From assembly GCA_021234155.1 (NCBI GenBank), contig JAJEKV010000003.1, forward strand, positions 10,044,413 to 10,108,412: 64,000 nt of DNA. The letters are read 5' to 3'. This document shows positions 22,111 to 34,499 of this stretch, one piece after another; positions within the stretch are counted from its first letter, which is position 1; the number at the start of each line of letters is the position of its first letter. Under the pieces are notes generated by a model. The model had not been told where the DNA came from. It saw nothing but the letters and a program-made list of their open reading frames with translations, and did not search any database. The position numbers and the translations under genes were made by a program. Source of the DNA: Isoetes taiwanensis. Its lineage: Eukaryota > Streptophyta > Lycopodiopsida > Isoetales > Isoetaceae.

Positions 22111-23980
22111 AAACGATTCAACAAGTTTTTAGTCAATGCAATACTTAGAATATTAGTCATTGTATTTGTTGGTCTATGAACTATTGCAATGTTTATATAC
22201 CAAACAGGATTTGAACCCCGATATTCCAGCTTTTATAATAAGACTCTAACCTTTAATAAAACTTACAAATTAAACAAAGAAATTGGTTATAGAATTTTAG
22301 CAACACAAGATTCTAGTATATAAGAAGACAACATGCTTGTAGATCTGCATTTGTAATCATAATAACAAATAAAAATCATAGCGAAATGCAAATGATGCCA
22401 TTACATCTATAAACATTAAAATTTCTATAATCGATTATCATTCAAGAGGTATCACATCCAACCTCTTTAAATTCCAAACACTAAAACCCGCAGAAATTAC
22501 CATGAAGCTACCAAAACTAAGGAGCAAGTATCTTTCAATAATATTCAGCCATAAATAGAATGCTTAAATACTATGAAAAAATGCAAAATCCGTAAGGGAG
22601 ATCTAATATGGAAAAATTTAAGTAAAATGGGTCAAATAGTTGCAAAAGATTGCACAAAGTCAAGTTTCAGACAAAAACCTTGTGCATCAAATGACCATTC
22701 AAAACCAATAAATCTTTTATGTTGCATTGTTCTTTAAATCAAACTAAAACTTCATGCATAAACCTATTTTTGATGTGTCTTGAAATGTTTGAAGTTCCTC
22801 CTTGTCCCATTGAGTTTGTTTGTGAAATACAACTGAAGCATGTCTTCGTGACCTATTTTTTCATGTTGTAGAGCAAAGACTTGCAAAGACCTCTTATGGA
22901 GTAACAAAACCAAATAAATGTGGCAATATTTAACTATTTCCAAATCTATATTTGTAGCATGCATTTGTAAACCCCGCCTCAACATTCCACACTTGTCAAA
23001 ACATGTGTTAGTCGAGAAAACCATAAGGCATATCCATAGAAGCTCTAGAATGTGTTTTTCAAAAGCAATAAGGCACTAAAGAAATAAATACCGAGGAACC
23101 ACTGCCAGTTAGGAATATCAAAAAATCTGTACCATTGGGATAGATTAAGCTATCTAAGATGGCCGCCGTAAAGCCTTTTGAGGAAAAAATTGCTAATTTT
23201 TGAGAGTTTTTAGCAAATGCTCAAGCTAGTTTTAGGCTACATCCTTGTCCTCATTGGCAATTAGCTTCCTTAAGTAAGTACCGGCTTCCCTTTAACTACC
23301 CATGCAAAGTCTATGATCATTAGCAGGTATCGAGGCCGATCATTGGGATTAGGTCTCCATCTTTTTCCAACACTCGAGATAGTTATTAGGTAAGTTATAG
23401 TCCTCCTAGTAAACAGGTTCGCAAAAAGAGATACACACTTAGATAACTGTTAGCCAGCCTCCCAAGCAAGCAAATGCCCTTCTTAATATATTGATATGGA
23501 TCAAGGACTTGAACATGATCTTTTGATCTTTCACTAGCTGGAACCTACATAGGCAAAGGAATCCAAATTACTAGCTGCCTTTGCCAAAAATTCGAAGCCA
23601 AGGCCATCATGTTCCGCGCCGCCGCCTTTGAAAGATGGTAGTTTTCGCGCTTTTGGTAACCAGTGATGTCGTTATAGCACTAGGCATGTCTTTTTAAGCA
23701 AGGTCGATAGGATTGCCACCACGATGTTCACGATGTATCACTCTTAAGGATCCTGGCCACGATCCTGGCGAGGATATTTCCTGAAAGGGTAAATAATGTG
23801 GGGTTAACATTGTCATTTACCTGTATATTTTTTTCAAGGATCGGGCCACGTTCCTTGTCTGCATTTTTTCAAGACATTGTCTTCTGAACCGTGTTACTTA
23901 CCTGTTTTGAATTCTTCGCATCATCAATCTTTTTCGTGGGCCCAATGTAGAACCCATGCGGATCATAACTCCCCGATAAA

Positions 23981-24520
23981 AGCCTAAGTGGTGCATGGAA
24001 ATAGCCCAGCCAAACCACATGTGGTAGGAGACCGCCGCAAGGATCTTTGTCTCTTTATTAGGACCAGAAAGGGCTTAGAGAATTTCGAACAGCTGGGCAT
24101 AATCGTTGCTATATGGGAAGGCACGAAGAATAATGTGCAAGATGCAATCATATGCAGCATGGAGGATAATGAAAACAACTTCAATTTGTCAAGTTTGTGT
24201 TGCAAAGGATGTAACTATGATCCTTCCATCGATCGCAAGCAAGGTAAACAAACCGCAAGTGGCAAGTGGCAAGGGGTGCCTACTAGTGCAAAGGGGTATG
24301 GTTGGAACCTACAATCTTATGATTCATTGAGCTTGTCCGGGATAAAGTGCAATAGATGTATACTGTTGATTCAAAGATGTGCGTAAAGGTCCTTTCACCG
24401 AGAAGAAACCTCCTTTGTATTGCTTTGAAGGCTACAAAAGACAACAAACGCCTCACCTCACGATGGACATGAATTGGTAAGCGGCGCGATGCCAAGAAGA
24501 AATTCGTTGTCCCATGTGTT
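23981..24520 (+). pseudogene. Passenger-gene exon fragment, unrecognised, copy B
   Basis: Encodes VVGDRRKDLCLFIRTRKGLE and NFEQLGIIVAIWEGTKNNVQ in one frame from 23988, then breaks up. Copy C (52567-53131) has the same peptide. The bases before it (ACCCATGCGGATCATAACTC) are kept in both copies. I do not recognise the family. Confidence 0.45.
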
Positions 24521-24699
24521 GGTGTAGGCGAACCATCGACTCCCAAAGAACCTTTGGTGTCTTCGAGCTTATACTATCTCGCAAAATCCTAGCGGTTCTC
24601 GCCAACCAATCCCTCCTACCAAATGCTTAAGCCTTCTTCGCTTAGGGGATTCGTGATGAACAAGAAGCACCATAGCCAAGAAAGATAAGCACTTTCAAA

Positions 24700-25660
24700 A
24701 TTAAACTTTAAAATTTAAATACCGAGGAAACATCGCAGCCTTCTTCTTCGCGCCTTTCCTACCTCGCCCACCATCCCAACAACTACGAAGCTCTATATGT
24801 TGACATGGCCAACCGCTTCACGTGATGTCGGATGAGTTGAAGTTCAATCTTGATGAAAAAGAAGCTTGCTGAATAGACCGCCTCCAAACTTGAAGAATTT
24901 AAAAAGTGTTATCCTATGGGAGCAAATTGATTCTAGAAGATTAGTATTTTTGATTGTGAGACAGCCCCGCAAATCTAACTCATAGAATTCTACAAACGAT
25001 CATGTACAAATGCTATCACAAGGTAAATTTTATCATTTGCATTTCTCATTATTATATTACCTATTCATCGCTGGGATACCAATGCGAAGTTAATCACTTG
25101 GTCTCGCGACCGAGGAACTCTTGAACAAGAAGTTTTATATTATTTTTGGTAATCACAAAGGCACAAATTTTGTGTACTATGATGGGTAATGTCGAAAGCA
25201 ACAGATGGAATTTGCCAAAGCATATGCAAAGAGAAGAAGTCAAGTTAAATGGGAACCCCGTCCAACAAGGAGTATATTCAGCTATCCATACAAATAAGAA
25301 CGACATAATCGCGGACACAAGATACGAGAGCCACTAATTGAAATGCTCCAAAGAACTAAGGAACTAGCACAAGACATTTGGTTGTTCTCCATAAGGGCCA
25401 ATAGGCACCGCAGCGATATTTGCCCGAAGGTTAGTTTTTATTTTATGCTATAGAAGATCGCCTCGCATCCTAATCAGCTCTTGTGTACGTGGATTTTGTT
25501 GAAGTAGCTACAACAACCTTGAAGGTTAAAGAACTTAAGGATGAAAAGCAATTCCTTTTTATGCAAGAAGAATCATGGTCCAAGCTTGTAAATGTTATTA
25601 ACAAGTGGGCAGCCAAAAGTCGGCCGATGATCATGGGGAATTGCCGATAAATCCTCAATT
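24700..25660 (+). pseudogene. Passenger-gene exons spanning the Helitron empty site, copy B
   Basis: Pieces include LKFNLDEK, a coiled-coil-like EEFKKCYPMGAN, then ATG-TACAAATGCTATCACAAG followed by a GTAAAT donor and an acceptor near 25083 leading to the LNKKFYIIFG exon. At 25501-25600 comes EVATTTLKVKELKDEKQFLF. The junction 25002/25003 (A|T) is the site occupied by the Helitron in copy C. No named family is recognised. Confidence 0.45.
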
Positions 25661-26810
25661 GGAGTTTTTAACAAAACATTCCTAAGATACATTCGAGGAA
25701 TGAACAATGCCGAGGTGAGCCAACCGATGGACGAAATCCTTGAGGGCAAAGTATTCCTAAAAGTGTAGCCTAGATATGCCTACCGCTTTGATTGCCGGCG
25801 TAAGGCCTTGATATCGTAATCACACCCGATGCATCGTGGAAGTGTTGTCCTATATTAATTGTGTATTAGAAAAGCAATACGAAATTTTGAAGAGTTAGCT
25901 ACATGTTCCCGTGATCTCCTCGAAAGCAATGACTCACGGGTATTCCCGACGATTTCACTATATTAAGGCCAACTATAATAATGAATTAGTGCAAGGAAAT
26001 CTTCCCAAAGACTTTCTTGGAGGTTATTATCGCTATAATAAAGCCGTAAGAGGCAAAGAAAATGAAGGAGAAGAGGAACACCGCGCAAAGATGTTACCAA
26101 GTCCGGTATCCTTGTGTCTCCAGACCGGTGTTGAGAATGCCACAATGGTTTTATTGACATGTTTCACTACGCCATGGGAAGTAAAAAAGTACACGAGTTT
26201 TTAGCAGGATTTGCGTGCATAATGAAGCAAAAGTTTATCATATTATCATGTTCCTCGATTTGCCCATTTGCCAAACAACTTGTATAGTCAAAGTCGATTC
26301 AAGGTAGTTCTCATGTTTCCCTTTGGGGCTTACGAAGAACAAGGCCGAAGAGCAAAAAGAATATGAAGTTCCAATACTATGTTAGCCATGTTGATATAAA
26401 ACGTAAGTGAGGCTCGTGTGTTGCCCGTGAAGCCTAAATCGAGCTACGCCCCGACTCGAGATGATCAATGCATCGAAAAGCATGGCCCTTCTAAAATATC
26501 CGCTTAACCGGTAACAAAGAGGTGGACATAAAAACAAAGAAAAAATATTTTGAGTACTTTATATGTAAATCCAAGTTCTCTTGGGCAGCTATGGAAGGCT
26601 TACTTCATCCTAAAGAGCCGTGCAAAAAATATCATATGTTTATTACATAGTGAAGGAGCCGGTTCCACCGGACGGTTGTGTTCTAGATTTTCTCTCAAAG
26701 CGAACAACGCCAAGGGTCGCTTTGATGCAAAGAAACACAATGTTTCCTTCAAGTATGACGATAAGGTTTGCTTGATTCCCCGAGATCCTTCTTTGAATAT
26801 CTAGAGAAAA
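25661..26810 (+). pseudogene. Passenger-gene main exon, unrecognised, copy B
   Basis: Broken version of the segment open at 60679-61311: ANYNNELVQGNLPKDFLGG near 25967, then FMFLRF-like, the KSMALLKYPL region near 26480 and the KTKKKYFEYF region near 26530. See the copy C entry for a discussion of possible identity. Confidence 0.4.
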
Positions 26811-27612
26811 TGGCAAGGCCTCGCCAAAGAAGAAGAAGAAGAAACCGTTATGCATAATAAGCCCGGCAGCCCGGACATGTCGACATCAATATAACACTGC
26901 TCTGGATCAGAAATGTTTCATAGAGGCTACAGAAAACCCAGGCAATGCTAGAAGGCATCAGCTGAACTTAATCCACAGTTTGAAAAGCTGGATGCACTGA
27001 ACAAAAACCTTAACACCTTGCTGCCAATGATAACCGGGTGCCTAGAAAAGCCGCCATAAATTTTCAAGATATGAGAATGTCCGAGGTGCCTCCTCGTGAG
27101 AGACTAGATGGTGACCATTCACCAAAGAGACGTAAGTTGGTTTGTTTTTACCTAATACTCTATGGCATTGGAGGATGAATTGTTGGATAGTGGCAAAAGC
27201 ATTGGTGCAGAGACATCAGAGCGTGTGGAAGAGGTAGCTGCCGCAATGAATGTTGACATGCCGAAAACAACAGGTTACACAGAAATGGACATGTCACAGA
27301 CAGTTGCCAATGGAAAGGTGCTTTGAGCTTGGCCTAGATGTAGACTCGGTGGAAAGAAACTCAAGAAAACTACCTTCGCGGATTGTGCCAGCTTTGATGG
27401 TCCGCCAATACATATGTAGACTTTGTGATAATGTATAGACCTGCTAATTATCTTCATGGAGGGCCTCTACTTTGCTACCCTTTGTATTCTCCTTTTTGAA
27501 TTGCATGAATAAACTTGTTTGGAAGATCGCAACGACGATTATATAGACAGGATATGCCTATTTCCGAGAACATTATTATCTAGTTGCACACAGTGTGCTG
27601 TTTATATCTTGC
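26811..27612 (+). pseudogene. Passenger-gene 3' end and untranslated tail, copy B
   Basis: A charged final exon (MALEDELLDS near 27160, then a TGYTEMDMSQTVANGK region and LGLDVDS, finishing FCDNV-stop near 27438) is followed by a 3' tail with ATGAATAAACTTG near 27505, a plausible polyadenylation signal. Homology to copy C ends at about 27612. Confidence 0.5.
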
Positions 27613-29089
27613 CTTGCCTTGTTGTCCCAAAGATCGCCATGGCGAGTCAAACGTGAAAACAAAATTTCTCTAATTTATGAATTCTTGATGTTTCTTGTTG
27701 GATGATGATTTTTAACTCAACTAGAGCATCCTACCTTGCACGAGACAAAAAGCGGAGAAACAACATCTACATTCCCAAGCACTTTGTGACGTTCGACATC
27801 TCCCAGCTTTGTGTCTTTCTAAATTTTTTCTGGGTTTCAGAGTACCAAAGAGTTGCAATCACCATCTTCCTTCTCCCTGCTTCTGTTTACTCACAAATGT
27901 TTTTGGCCTAAAACATATTCTTTGGGACATCCATGGAAGGCTTTGGCATTCGGGATATGTCTATAAAGGCTTTTCCCGTTAGCGCATATAAGGTCATGTA
28001 TTAACATTTCAAATTTGAGGTTCAGGCCTCAGTATATCAGGTTATACTTTATTTATTTTTATTTGAGTTCAAACTTTTGTCTTTGCAAAAGTGGAGTTGA
28101 AAGCCTTTATTGACACAAAAGCTTGACAATTTTTGTGAATGGGACTAAAAATTCACTAGATCTGTAATCTTTGATATGAAAAATAAAAAATCCAATTCAC
28201 AGGAATTGCATTTGAAGTGTCTGGAGCTTTGCAAAATCAGAAGTAAAATGCTTTGTTCCTTATTTAGATGGTAGGGTTCAATTTTTGTTACAAGTATCTT
28301 TAAAGAAAATACATGGAACGAGTTGAGTATCTAGTTGCTTCTCGCAAAAATAACATTAATTGTCTCAAGTTATGAATACACTAAATAGCTATTCAAATCT
28401 TCTACATCCCTCTTCTTACAAGAAAATGTCAATTCCTTTTTATAAGGCATTTTTCTAGCTTTAGAATTCTGGAAAAACTTGTTCTATTCTTCCACGCAAT
28501 GGCGTAACTGAAAAACACATGCTAAGAGTACTTTTTTTTATCCTTGGTTTGCTTCTTCAATGGTGGATTCCGGGCCCCAGTGCTCCAATCGTTATGATCA
28601 TCTTTGCTCTCAGAGATAAGCAACATTTTGGGCTATTGAACATGGTGCATTTACACATCCATCATCAAGTATCGAGATGTTACATAAGAAAACACCTTCC
28701 ACCTCTGACAATTCAACAAATATTGGACATATATAATGAAATAAAACCAAGTAGGGCATGTTTTTATATGTCTAAATGCATCCCAATTGGCTTACCAAAT
28801 CCAAAAGCAAAGCTATGGCCTACAGCTAGAGGATGGCTTGTCCCTAACTTAGAGAAATTTGGTGAAATGTCCTAGAACTAGAGATACATGAGGCCAACAC
28901 ATATGGCCCAAAACTAAACAAGTTGATTGAATCAGCCTTCGCACAACAAGAATTGAATGTGACAAAAACCGAACCATTGATAAAAAAAAAATTGATACAA
29001 GTTTTTGTAGGATGAATGTCCTTTACCAATGGTATTAGCAAGTGGTGCAATTAGACACATGGTCGGGAAGAGAATAGACTTTGACATAG
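27613..29089. other. Sequence between passenger gene and gypsy pol, unassigned
   Basis: Unique in the window. One open frame of 118 codons (28519-28875) has a hydrophobic N-terminus and no recognised domain. The last 200 bp (28880-29050) may be gypsy gag/protease linker because it leads into the pol fragment, but that is a guess. Confidence 0.4.
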
Positions 29090-30480
29090 ACTTGCCCGCC
29101 ATTAACATTAGAATGGGGAGCAGAGGTCATGAACATAGGCAAGTATGATCTGATAATAGATATGGAATACCTTATCCCGCAAAGGCACCGATTGATTGGC
29201 GAAACCGAAAGGTGACACTAACGGCACACAATGGCAGAACAATAGAAATAACAGGTAAAGAAGTTACCCCAATCATGTAATGCATGTCTAGTAAGAAACT
29301 TCTTAAATGCACTAAGAGGGACGAATTGGCATATGTGAGGATAAAATAGCAAACAACTTTCCTAAGCAGGTAGTTAAGCTAGTCAAAGAGTTCCATGATC
29401 TGCTCCCCTGACGAGATCAAAGAACTTCCTCTTTATAGGGAGTCGAAAGTGTGAGATAGCACTCGAACCACCACCAAACCCATGAGTAAGGCCGATAGAA
29501 TGACGCACCCATAAACTAACAAAGCTGAAGAAGCAATTACAAGAACTCTTAGACTTAGGTTTCATAAGATATAACTCTCCATTTGGGGCACCCATCTTGT
29601 TTGTAAAGAAGGACGATGGGAGTTTGAGGCTGTGCATAGAATATCAGCAATTGAACAAGCACACCATAGAAAACAAGTATGCCTTACCAAGATCGGATGA
29701 TCTCATGGATCAGCTGCAAGGGGCAAAGTTCTTCTCCAAAATAGATTTGAGATCTAGCTACCACCAGACCAGGATTAAGGAAGAAGATATTCACAAGATA
29801 GCCTTCAGGACAAGGTATGTCCATTATAATTCACTACGGTCATGCCATTTGGATAATCTAATATCCCCTCGTAACATTCATGAGACTCATGAACCACATC
29901 TTTGTAAGTTTCCAGATGATTTTGTCATTGTATTCTTCGATGACATTTTGGTCTATAGTAAAATATTGGAGGACCATGTCAAGCATTTGAGAAGGGTTCT
30001 CGAGAAGCTAAGAAGGCATCAACTTCATGCAAAGTTGTCCAAATATTGTCACTTTGCAACAACCAAGGATACCTCGGACATGTGATATCCATTGATGGAA
30101 CTGCAACGCGAAGATCCAGGCAGTAATAGAATGGCAAGCACCAAAAAATATCCATGAAGTGAGAAGCTTCTTGGGATTGGCAGGTTATTACATGAAGTTC
30201 GTGAAGAACTTCGTCAAGATAGCTATACCCTTGACAGATCTCACCAAAGTGCAGAAGATAAAGAATTGGGCAGATCATTGGCATAAGACAGCTCAAGAAG
30301 GGTTTGAGAAGTTGAAATAAGCCCTAACCACTGTCCTAGTCTTAGCACTCCCAGATTCGAGAAAGACAAGTTGGTAGCCATAGATGCAAGTAAAATTGCA
30401 ACCAATGCGATTCTAATGTAGGAAGAGAGAGTTTTAGCATACGACTCTCGCAAGATTAATGATGCTGAAACACGCCACCC
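29090..30480 (+). mobile_element. Ty3/gypsy pol fragment (protease tail, RT, start of RNase H), copy B
   Basis: From 29120 the sequence encodes NIGKYDLIIDMEYL and then APIDWRNRKVTLTAHNG, matching the region after the aspartic protease of Ty3/gypsy elements. A 162-codon frame (29597-30085) follows with [29 protein letters not shown] and the polymerase motif [10 protein letters not shown] near 29934. RNase H begins near 30355 with VAIDASKIATNAIL and ADSRKIND-like sequence, and the homology stops near 30480. One aspartate pair of the active site is intact. No LTR or integrase was identified, so this is a pol fragment fused into the array. Confidence 0.95.
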
Positions 30481-30626
30481 ACTCATGATCGGTTGCTAGC
30501 AGGCGGTGGGCACCCACTCTTTGGGCCGTAAAAGTTCGTGGGCTCAATATGCATGATGTCCAGAAGAAGTGTGCAGCTACATCGGTATCTCGAACCAAAC
30601 GCCGCCTCCTCCCTCGACGAAAGCGT
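30481..30626. repeat. Alpha-block fragment after pol, copy B
   Basis: GGTGGGCACCCACTCTTTGG to CTCGACGAAAGC matches alpha 13451-13580 and supplies the left target flank of the TIR element. Confidence 0.75.
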
Positions 30627-32660
30627 GGTAGCCCTTAAGCTCGAAATATCGCCAAAGGCTATTTTTTTAAACATTTGCATTTTTTTTTTCACTACTGTTG
30701 AGTAGGATCAATTAGGAGTGGTGCCAATAAAATATCGCCACCTTGTCTACAAAATTTCCCCCCTCCATTCATAAGTTAGCCTACGTCACTAAATGATGGA
30801 TTCTTGGATTCGTTCCCATGTGAATTTTATTCTTGGTAATTATTCTAAAATTGCCCCTTAACTTCCAAAAATCATATAAAATTAATACAAATTTTTTTCT
30901 TGGTGAGTTTTTTGAATTGCCGTTTACCTCCAGGAAAAAGAAAAAGGAAAGGGAAAAAACCATGCATGCTACATGGATCTCATGATCCGGCTCCAACATC
31001 CAGGTATGCAATCCTGGAGTATTTTTGCTTTTGGTCTGTTGTTTATCCAATAATAAAAAGATGACTGAAATCAAATCGGTTTGTGCTTGCCCACCATAAT
31101 ATGCAATTATGCCTCAGCTAAGTTTGTGTACCTGTTGTTTAGCCCTTAATGTGGAGCTATTGAGATTTATAATCAGATAAGCACCACGAGGTATGTTGTA
31201 GAGTAGTTATAGTTGGTTTGCTTACTCATTTTATCAGAATACTTGCCCACTTGATTTGGTTATGAGGCATTTGATTTTCTTACATTTTAGCTATCAGTTT
31301 TTTCTATTTTTTTGTTATCATGATTATTTCTATGTACGTGCAACCAATCTAGGTAATACATGATGTATATGATTGTCTCCGCTCTTTGTATTTTAATCAT
31401 CAACTGCTAAGTTCAATTGTTGCACAGACATCCTTATGACATGATCAAACTCTTCAAATTGGTGACGAATGATGTTAAATATCGTGGTAGAAATCTAGGG
31501 TTTAGGCACCAATGTCTTTCGATTGTGGGATTAGACTATTACCTTGTTTTTCTAACGACCCATTATCTAGTCATTTAGAAAATACAATATCTAAGCATTT
31601 TATCGCTCAATTATGGGTGTCACAATAAAGGTAAAATTAGGGTCCAATAAAAATTAATGCCTTAGGGTACTACTAGATGGGTGTAATTTACATTTTTATT
31701 GCTGACACTAATCATCTTGGCTTTTGCTTGAGGATTTGTTGCCCACTGCCCATGCCGAGGTCCCGCCTTCTGAGTTTGGTAGGGCCACAGAACATGCATC
31801 GACCCTGACCTTGCGTAGTGTAGGAGACGGGTAACTCGCCTGCTACATATGAGGCTGCCTCTTTTTCGGTCAGGTGATGCACATACCTGCCGACGGCATC
31901 CTTTCGCCCAGGGCGGGTTGGAGCAAAGACGCCCCGACCGCCCTCATCATCTCTTGGTCCGCTTTGATGCTCTTTCCGGGCTACACATCTTACGGCATGG
32001 CAATCATTTGAAGGGAACCACCTTCTCTCGCTCAGAGGATTTGACCCCATCATAGCTTTGCGGTGCGTAAAGAAGAGTTATGTCGAAAGTCGCCGAGGCT
32101 CGCCTACAACGGAAATGGGCAAGGTATAGGAGGGGAGGCCAGCTATCATTCGGGATCAAGGGCCGGCTGATCCCCGGACAGCTTTTGGCATAGCCACCGG
32201 CTCCCCGCTCTTTGGGTTCGCTTCGGTTTCCTTTATTTGTGTGTGTTGTAACGGGCTTAGACCCCATGTTCTCGCTTTTGGGCTTCGCCCTCGCTCGTTA
32301 GGGTTTATGCCCCCTTTGTTTGTTCTCGTCCCATAACCCGATTGGGTTCCGTGGACATTAAAATTTCTTCCTTCCTTTCTCTTGTGAAGACACATACCCA
32401 ATGTCCGTAACTTGTATATTCATTATGTGAGCATTACGCTTTAGAACTATATATGGTCATAACAAATATATATTGTAGACCCAAATTTTACTTGAGAGAA
32501 AAGTATATATTTCATCGTTTGATGGATGAAAGATTCGCCAAGGTTGCTAAAACTCAAATTGAAGTCCGAAATAAAATCGCCAACATAACTAATCGGAAAA
32601 AACTAAGATTCGCCTCACATTCTAAATTACACCTATGAAAATTTGGGTTTAAGGGCTACC
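30627..32660 (+). mobile_element. TIR DNA transposon, non-autonomous, copy B
   Basis: A 2034-bp insertion bounded by GGTAGCCCTTAAGC (30627-30640) and GTTTAAGGGCTACC (32647-32660). Flanks CGACGAAAGC and CGATGAGGCG fit a 9-10 bp target duplication of a sequence that is single at 42259. It is collinear with 9404-11440 over its whole length, so the two copies moved with the surrounding segment and do not represent separate insertions. No transposase frame is visible. Confidence 0.7.
31720..32370 (+). pseudogene. ORF1-like paralogue inside the TIR element, copy B
   Basis: Same content as 10500-11150: the segment around 31970-32110 corresponds to the HLKGTTFS..DLTP region and basic tail, followed by a GGCTTAGACCCC and TCCCATAACCCG type 3' end. 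Frames are broken. Confidence 0.4.
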
Positions 32661-33895
32661 TTGCCGATGAGGCGCAGGTTCAAATGCCGATCTTGCCCAG
32701 GCGGGTCCGAACCCCAACAATAGAGGCTAAGTAATTACTCTAAACAAATGCATGAAAGTAACCCAAAACAAGGTGCTATCAAAGCTGATAGGCAAGTTTG
32801 TAGAGAATCAGCCTAAGCATTGGGCCAAGAGTTAAAAAGATGGTTCTCTTAGTGAAGGTTATTATAATTCCGTAGAAGTTATATCAATGGGTTGTGCACA
32901 ATAATGTATTTGGTGTGCAAGCAGCTATGTTATTAACATTAACGTGTAGAGATAGTAGATCATTTTATATATGATCTCCTTAAGGAATTCTTTTTTTATT
33001 GGGCTTGTAGCTTAGACGTTCGCATGTTTGAACCGAATGACACATGATGAAAATATAATTCGTGATGCATTATAACCATGCATAAACTTTTGTTGCTTCT
33101 TGATATGCTATGGGAGTCTTGCCATTATAATATCACGTTATAAATATTTGCTGTTACGTGTACATTTAAATTCCTCTTTGAGTTTTTTTCTCAAGGTATA
33201 TTCAAGTATTTTGTTAGCAATGCAAATAGATATTATGTTTAAGGGTTTGAATGTGTGACTTTTATGTGCACGATTTTTTCACTTCTAATCGCTATCCCCA
33301 TCCTAATTTTTCCTTTGACAAAAATAAAAAAAGTCTATGGACCGTTGATTTCGTCATTCAACAGAAAAAAAGGTCTGTACATGTGTCAAGGTTGGCTTCC
33401 AGGCCTCGCCTGAACCATAGAGGAAAAAAGAAAAGAAGAATAGAAATGAAGAAGTATGGAGAAGCCCGAGAGCAATTGAATCTCCCCCGGCACGATCGCA
33501 TTTCTTGTAAACAAGAAAATTGCAGTTCATTGCATGCATTGTTGATTAACTTCTATGAGTTTTCTATGCTACTTAATTTCTACAGTTATGGTTCTTAAGG
33601 AGGTCCAAATCCTAGGACTGCCATGGCAAATGGAACCTTGTCTTACTGCTAAATTTTAAGCCTTTTCATATCAGCTTTGATGTTGTGCTCTATAAGTCCA
33701 ACCCAAAAACAAAATGTGCTCGATGAAATCCGGCTTTCTATTTAAAAGCTGGCCTCTATTCCTTGCAAAAGTTGACTTCCAATAGTTGTAAATGTTTGGC
33801 AACAAGGACATCTATTTCATCTCTAAATCCCTGAATAATATAATATGGCAACAAATTCAACATTTCATGAATCACGAACAACATAATTTATCGCC
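32661..33895. repeat. Deleted alpha block plus leader, copy B
   Basis: Matches 11441-12690. It carries the leader and an open frame that starts at 33251 and includes the 71-codon ORF from 33383 to 33598. Confidence 0.75.
33251..33598 (+). CDS. Repeat-borne ORF, copy 4, extended N-terminus
   Basis: The 71-codon frame is here continuous with 44 upstream codons, giving 115 codons. The upstream part is not open in the other four copies, so the longer start is probably fortuitous. Confidence 0.2.
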   Translation: MCDFYVHDFFTSNRYPHPNFSFDKNKKSLWTVDFVIQQKKRSVHVSRLASRPRLNHRGKKKRRIEMKKYGEAREQLNLPRHDRISCKQENCSSLHALLINFYEFSMLLNFYSYGS

Positions 33896-34499
33896 GTACT
33901 TTATGTAAGGAGAAAACATAGGCTCATGTAGACACGAGACTATACAAACAAGGGAATGTTATCTCCAAAATATACACATAAACACCTATCAACCATGCAC
34001 ACATGTTACGCATATAGAAGGAACATCTGACTTGAAGAATAACTTAAAAGGAGCTTAACTGACAATCCTACATATATTTTAATTGCAGTATCCTGAATGA
34101 TGGATTAGGTCTAAGACCTGTATTTCATTGCATTAAAATATGGATCCACGATCCCTCTAAGAGTTGATGTGCAAAGGCTTACTTATGAACTTGTTGCAAG
34201 AGACAAAAATTCTTAGCATTCTTTATGAGCTGCATGAAACAAAAATTTGGAAAATACATGTCTGCCCGGGTTTTGAAGGAGATGATTCCGGCATTCATTC
34301 AAATCACGTAACATTCTCATTGGTGGAAGATCAGCCGTTCCGACAGCTTTCCCATCCGCCGAAATGGTCTTCTTCATCCGCTCGGCGGCGGCAGCTAATG
34401 ATGATCGACATGGATTTCCTTGCATCGAGATATTTGCTTGATGGCCCTGGTATAAATAGCACATTTTTCCCTAATCAATCAATATTTTGTTGCATTTTG
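33896..34499. repeat. Extra promoter-proximal piece in copy B
   Basis: Matches the spacer and promoter upstream of the WD40 fragments (3291-3985), with an internal deletion near 34100. It carries TATAAATA at 34451-34458. The match stops after TTGTTGCATTTTG at 34499, so this promoter no longer has the WD40 fragment behind it. Confidence 0.75.
34451..34458 (+). promoter_or_regulatory. TATA box TATAAATA, orphan copy
   Basis: Same TATA context as the other three copies, but joined at 34500 to unrelated DNA. Confidence 0.45.

Larger units (their letters stand above)
20256..23980. other. Non-coding passenger region, copy B
   Basis: AT-rich DNA collinear with 48919-52560. It holds a 75-bp tandem duplication (20956-21104), a cluster of TAGTCG-type short repeats (21958-22110) and a tRNA-like B box on the minus strand (22199-22260). 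Short frames such as 21726-21953 and 22764-23024 (minus) are partly shared with copy C but unrecognised. Confidence 0.5.
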
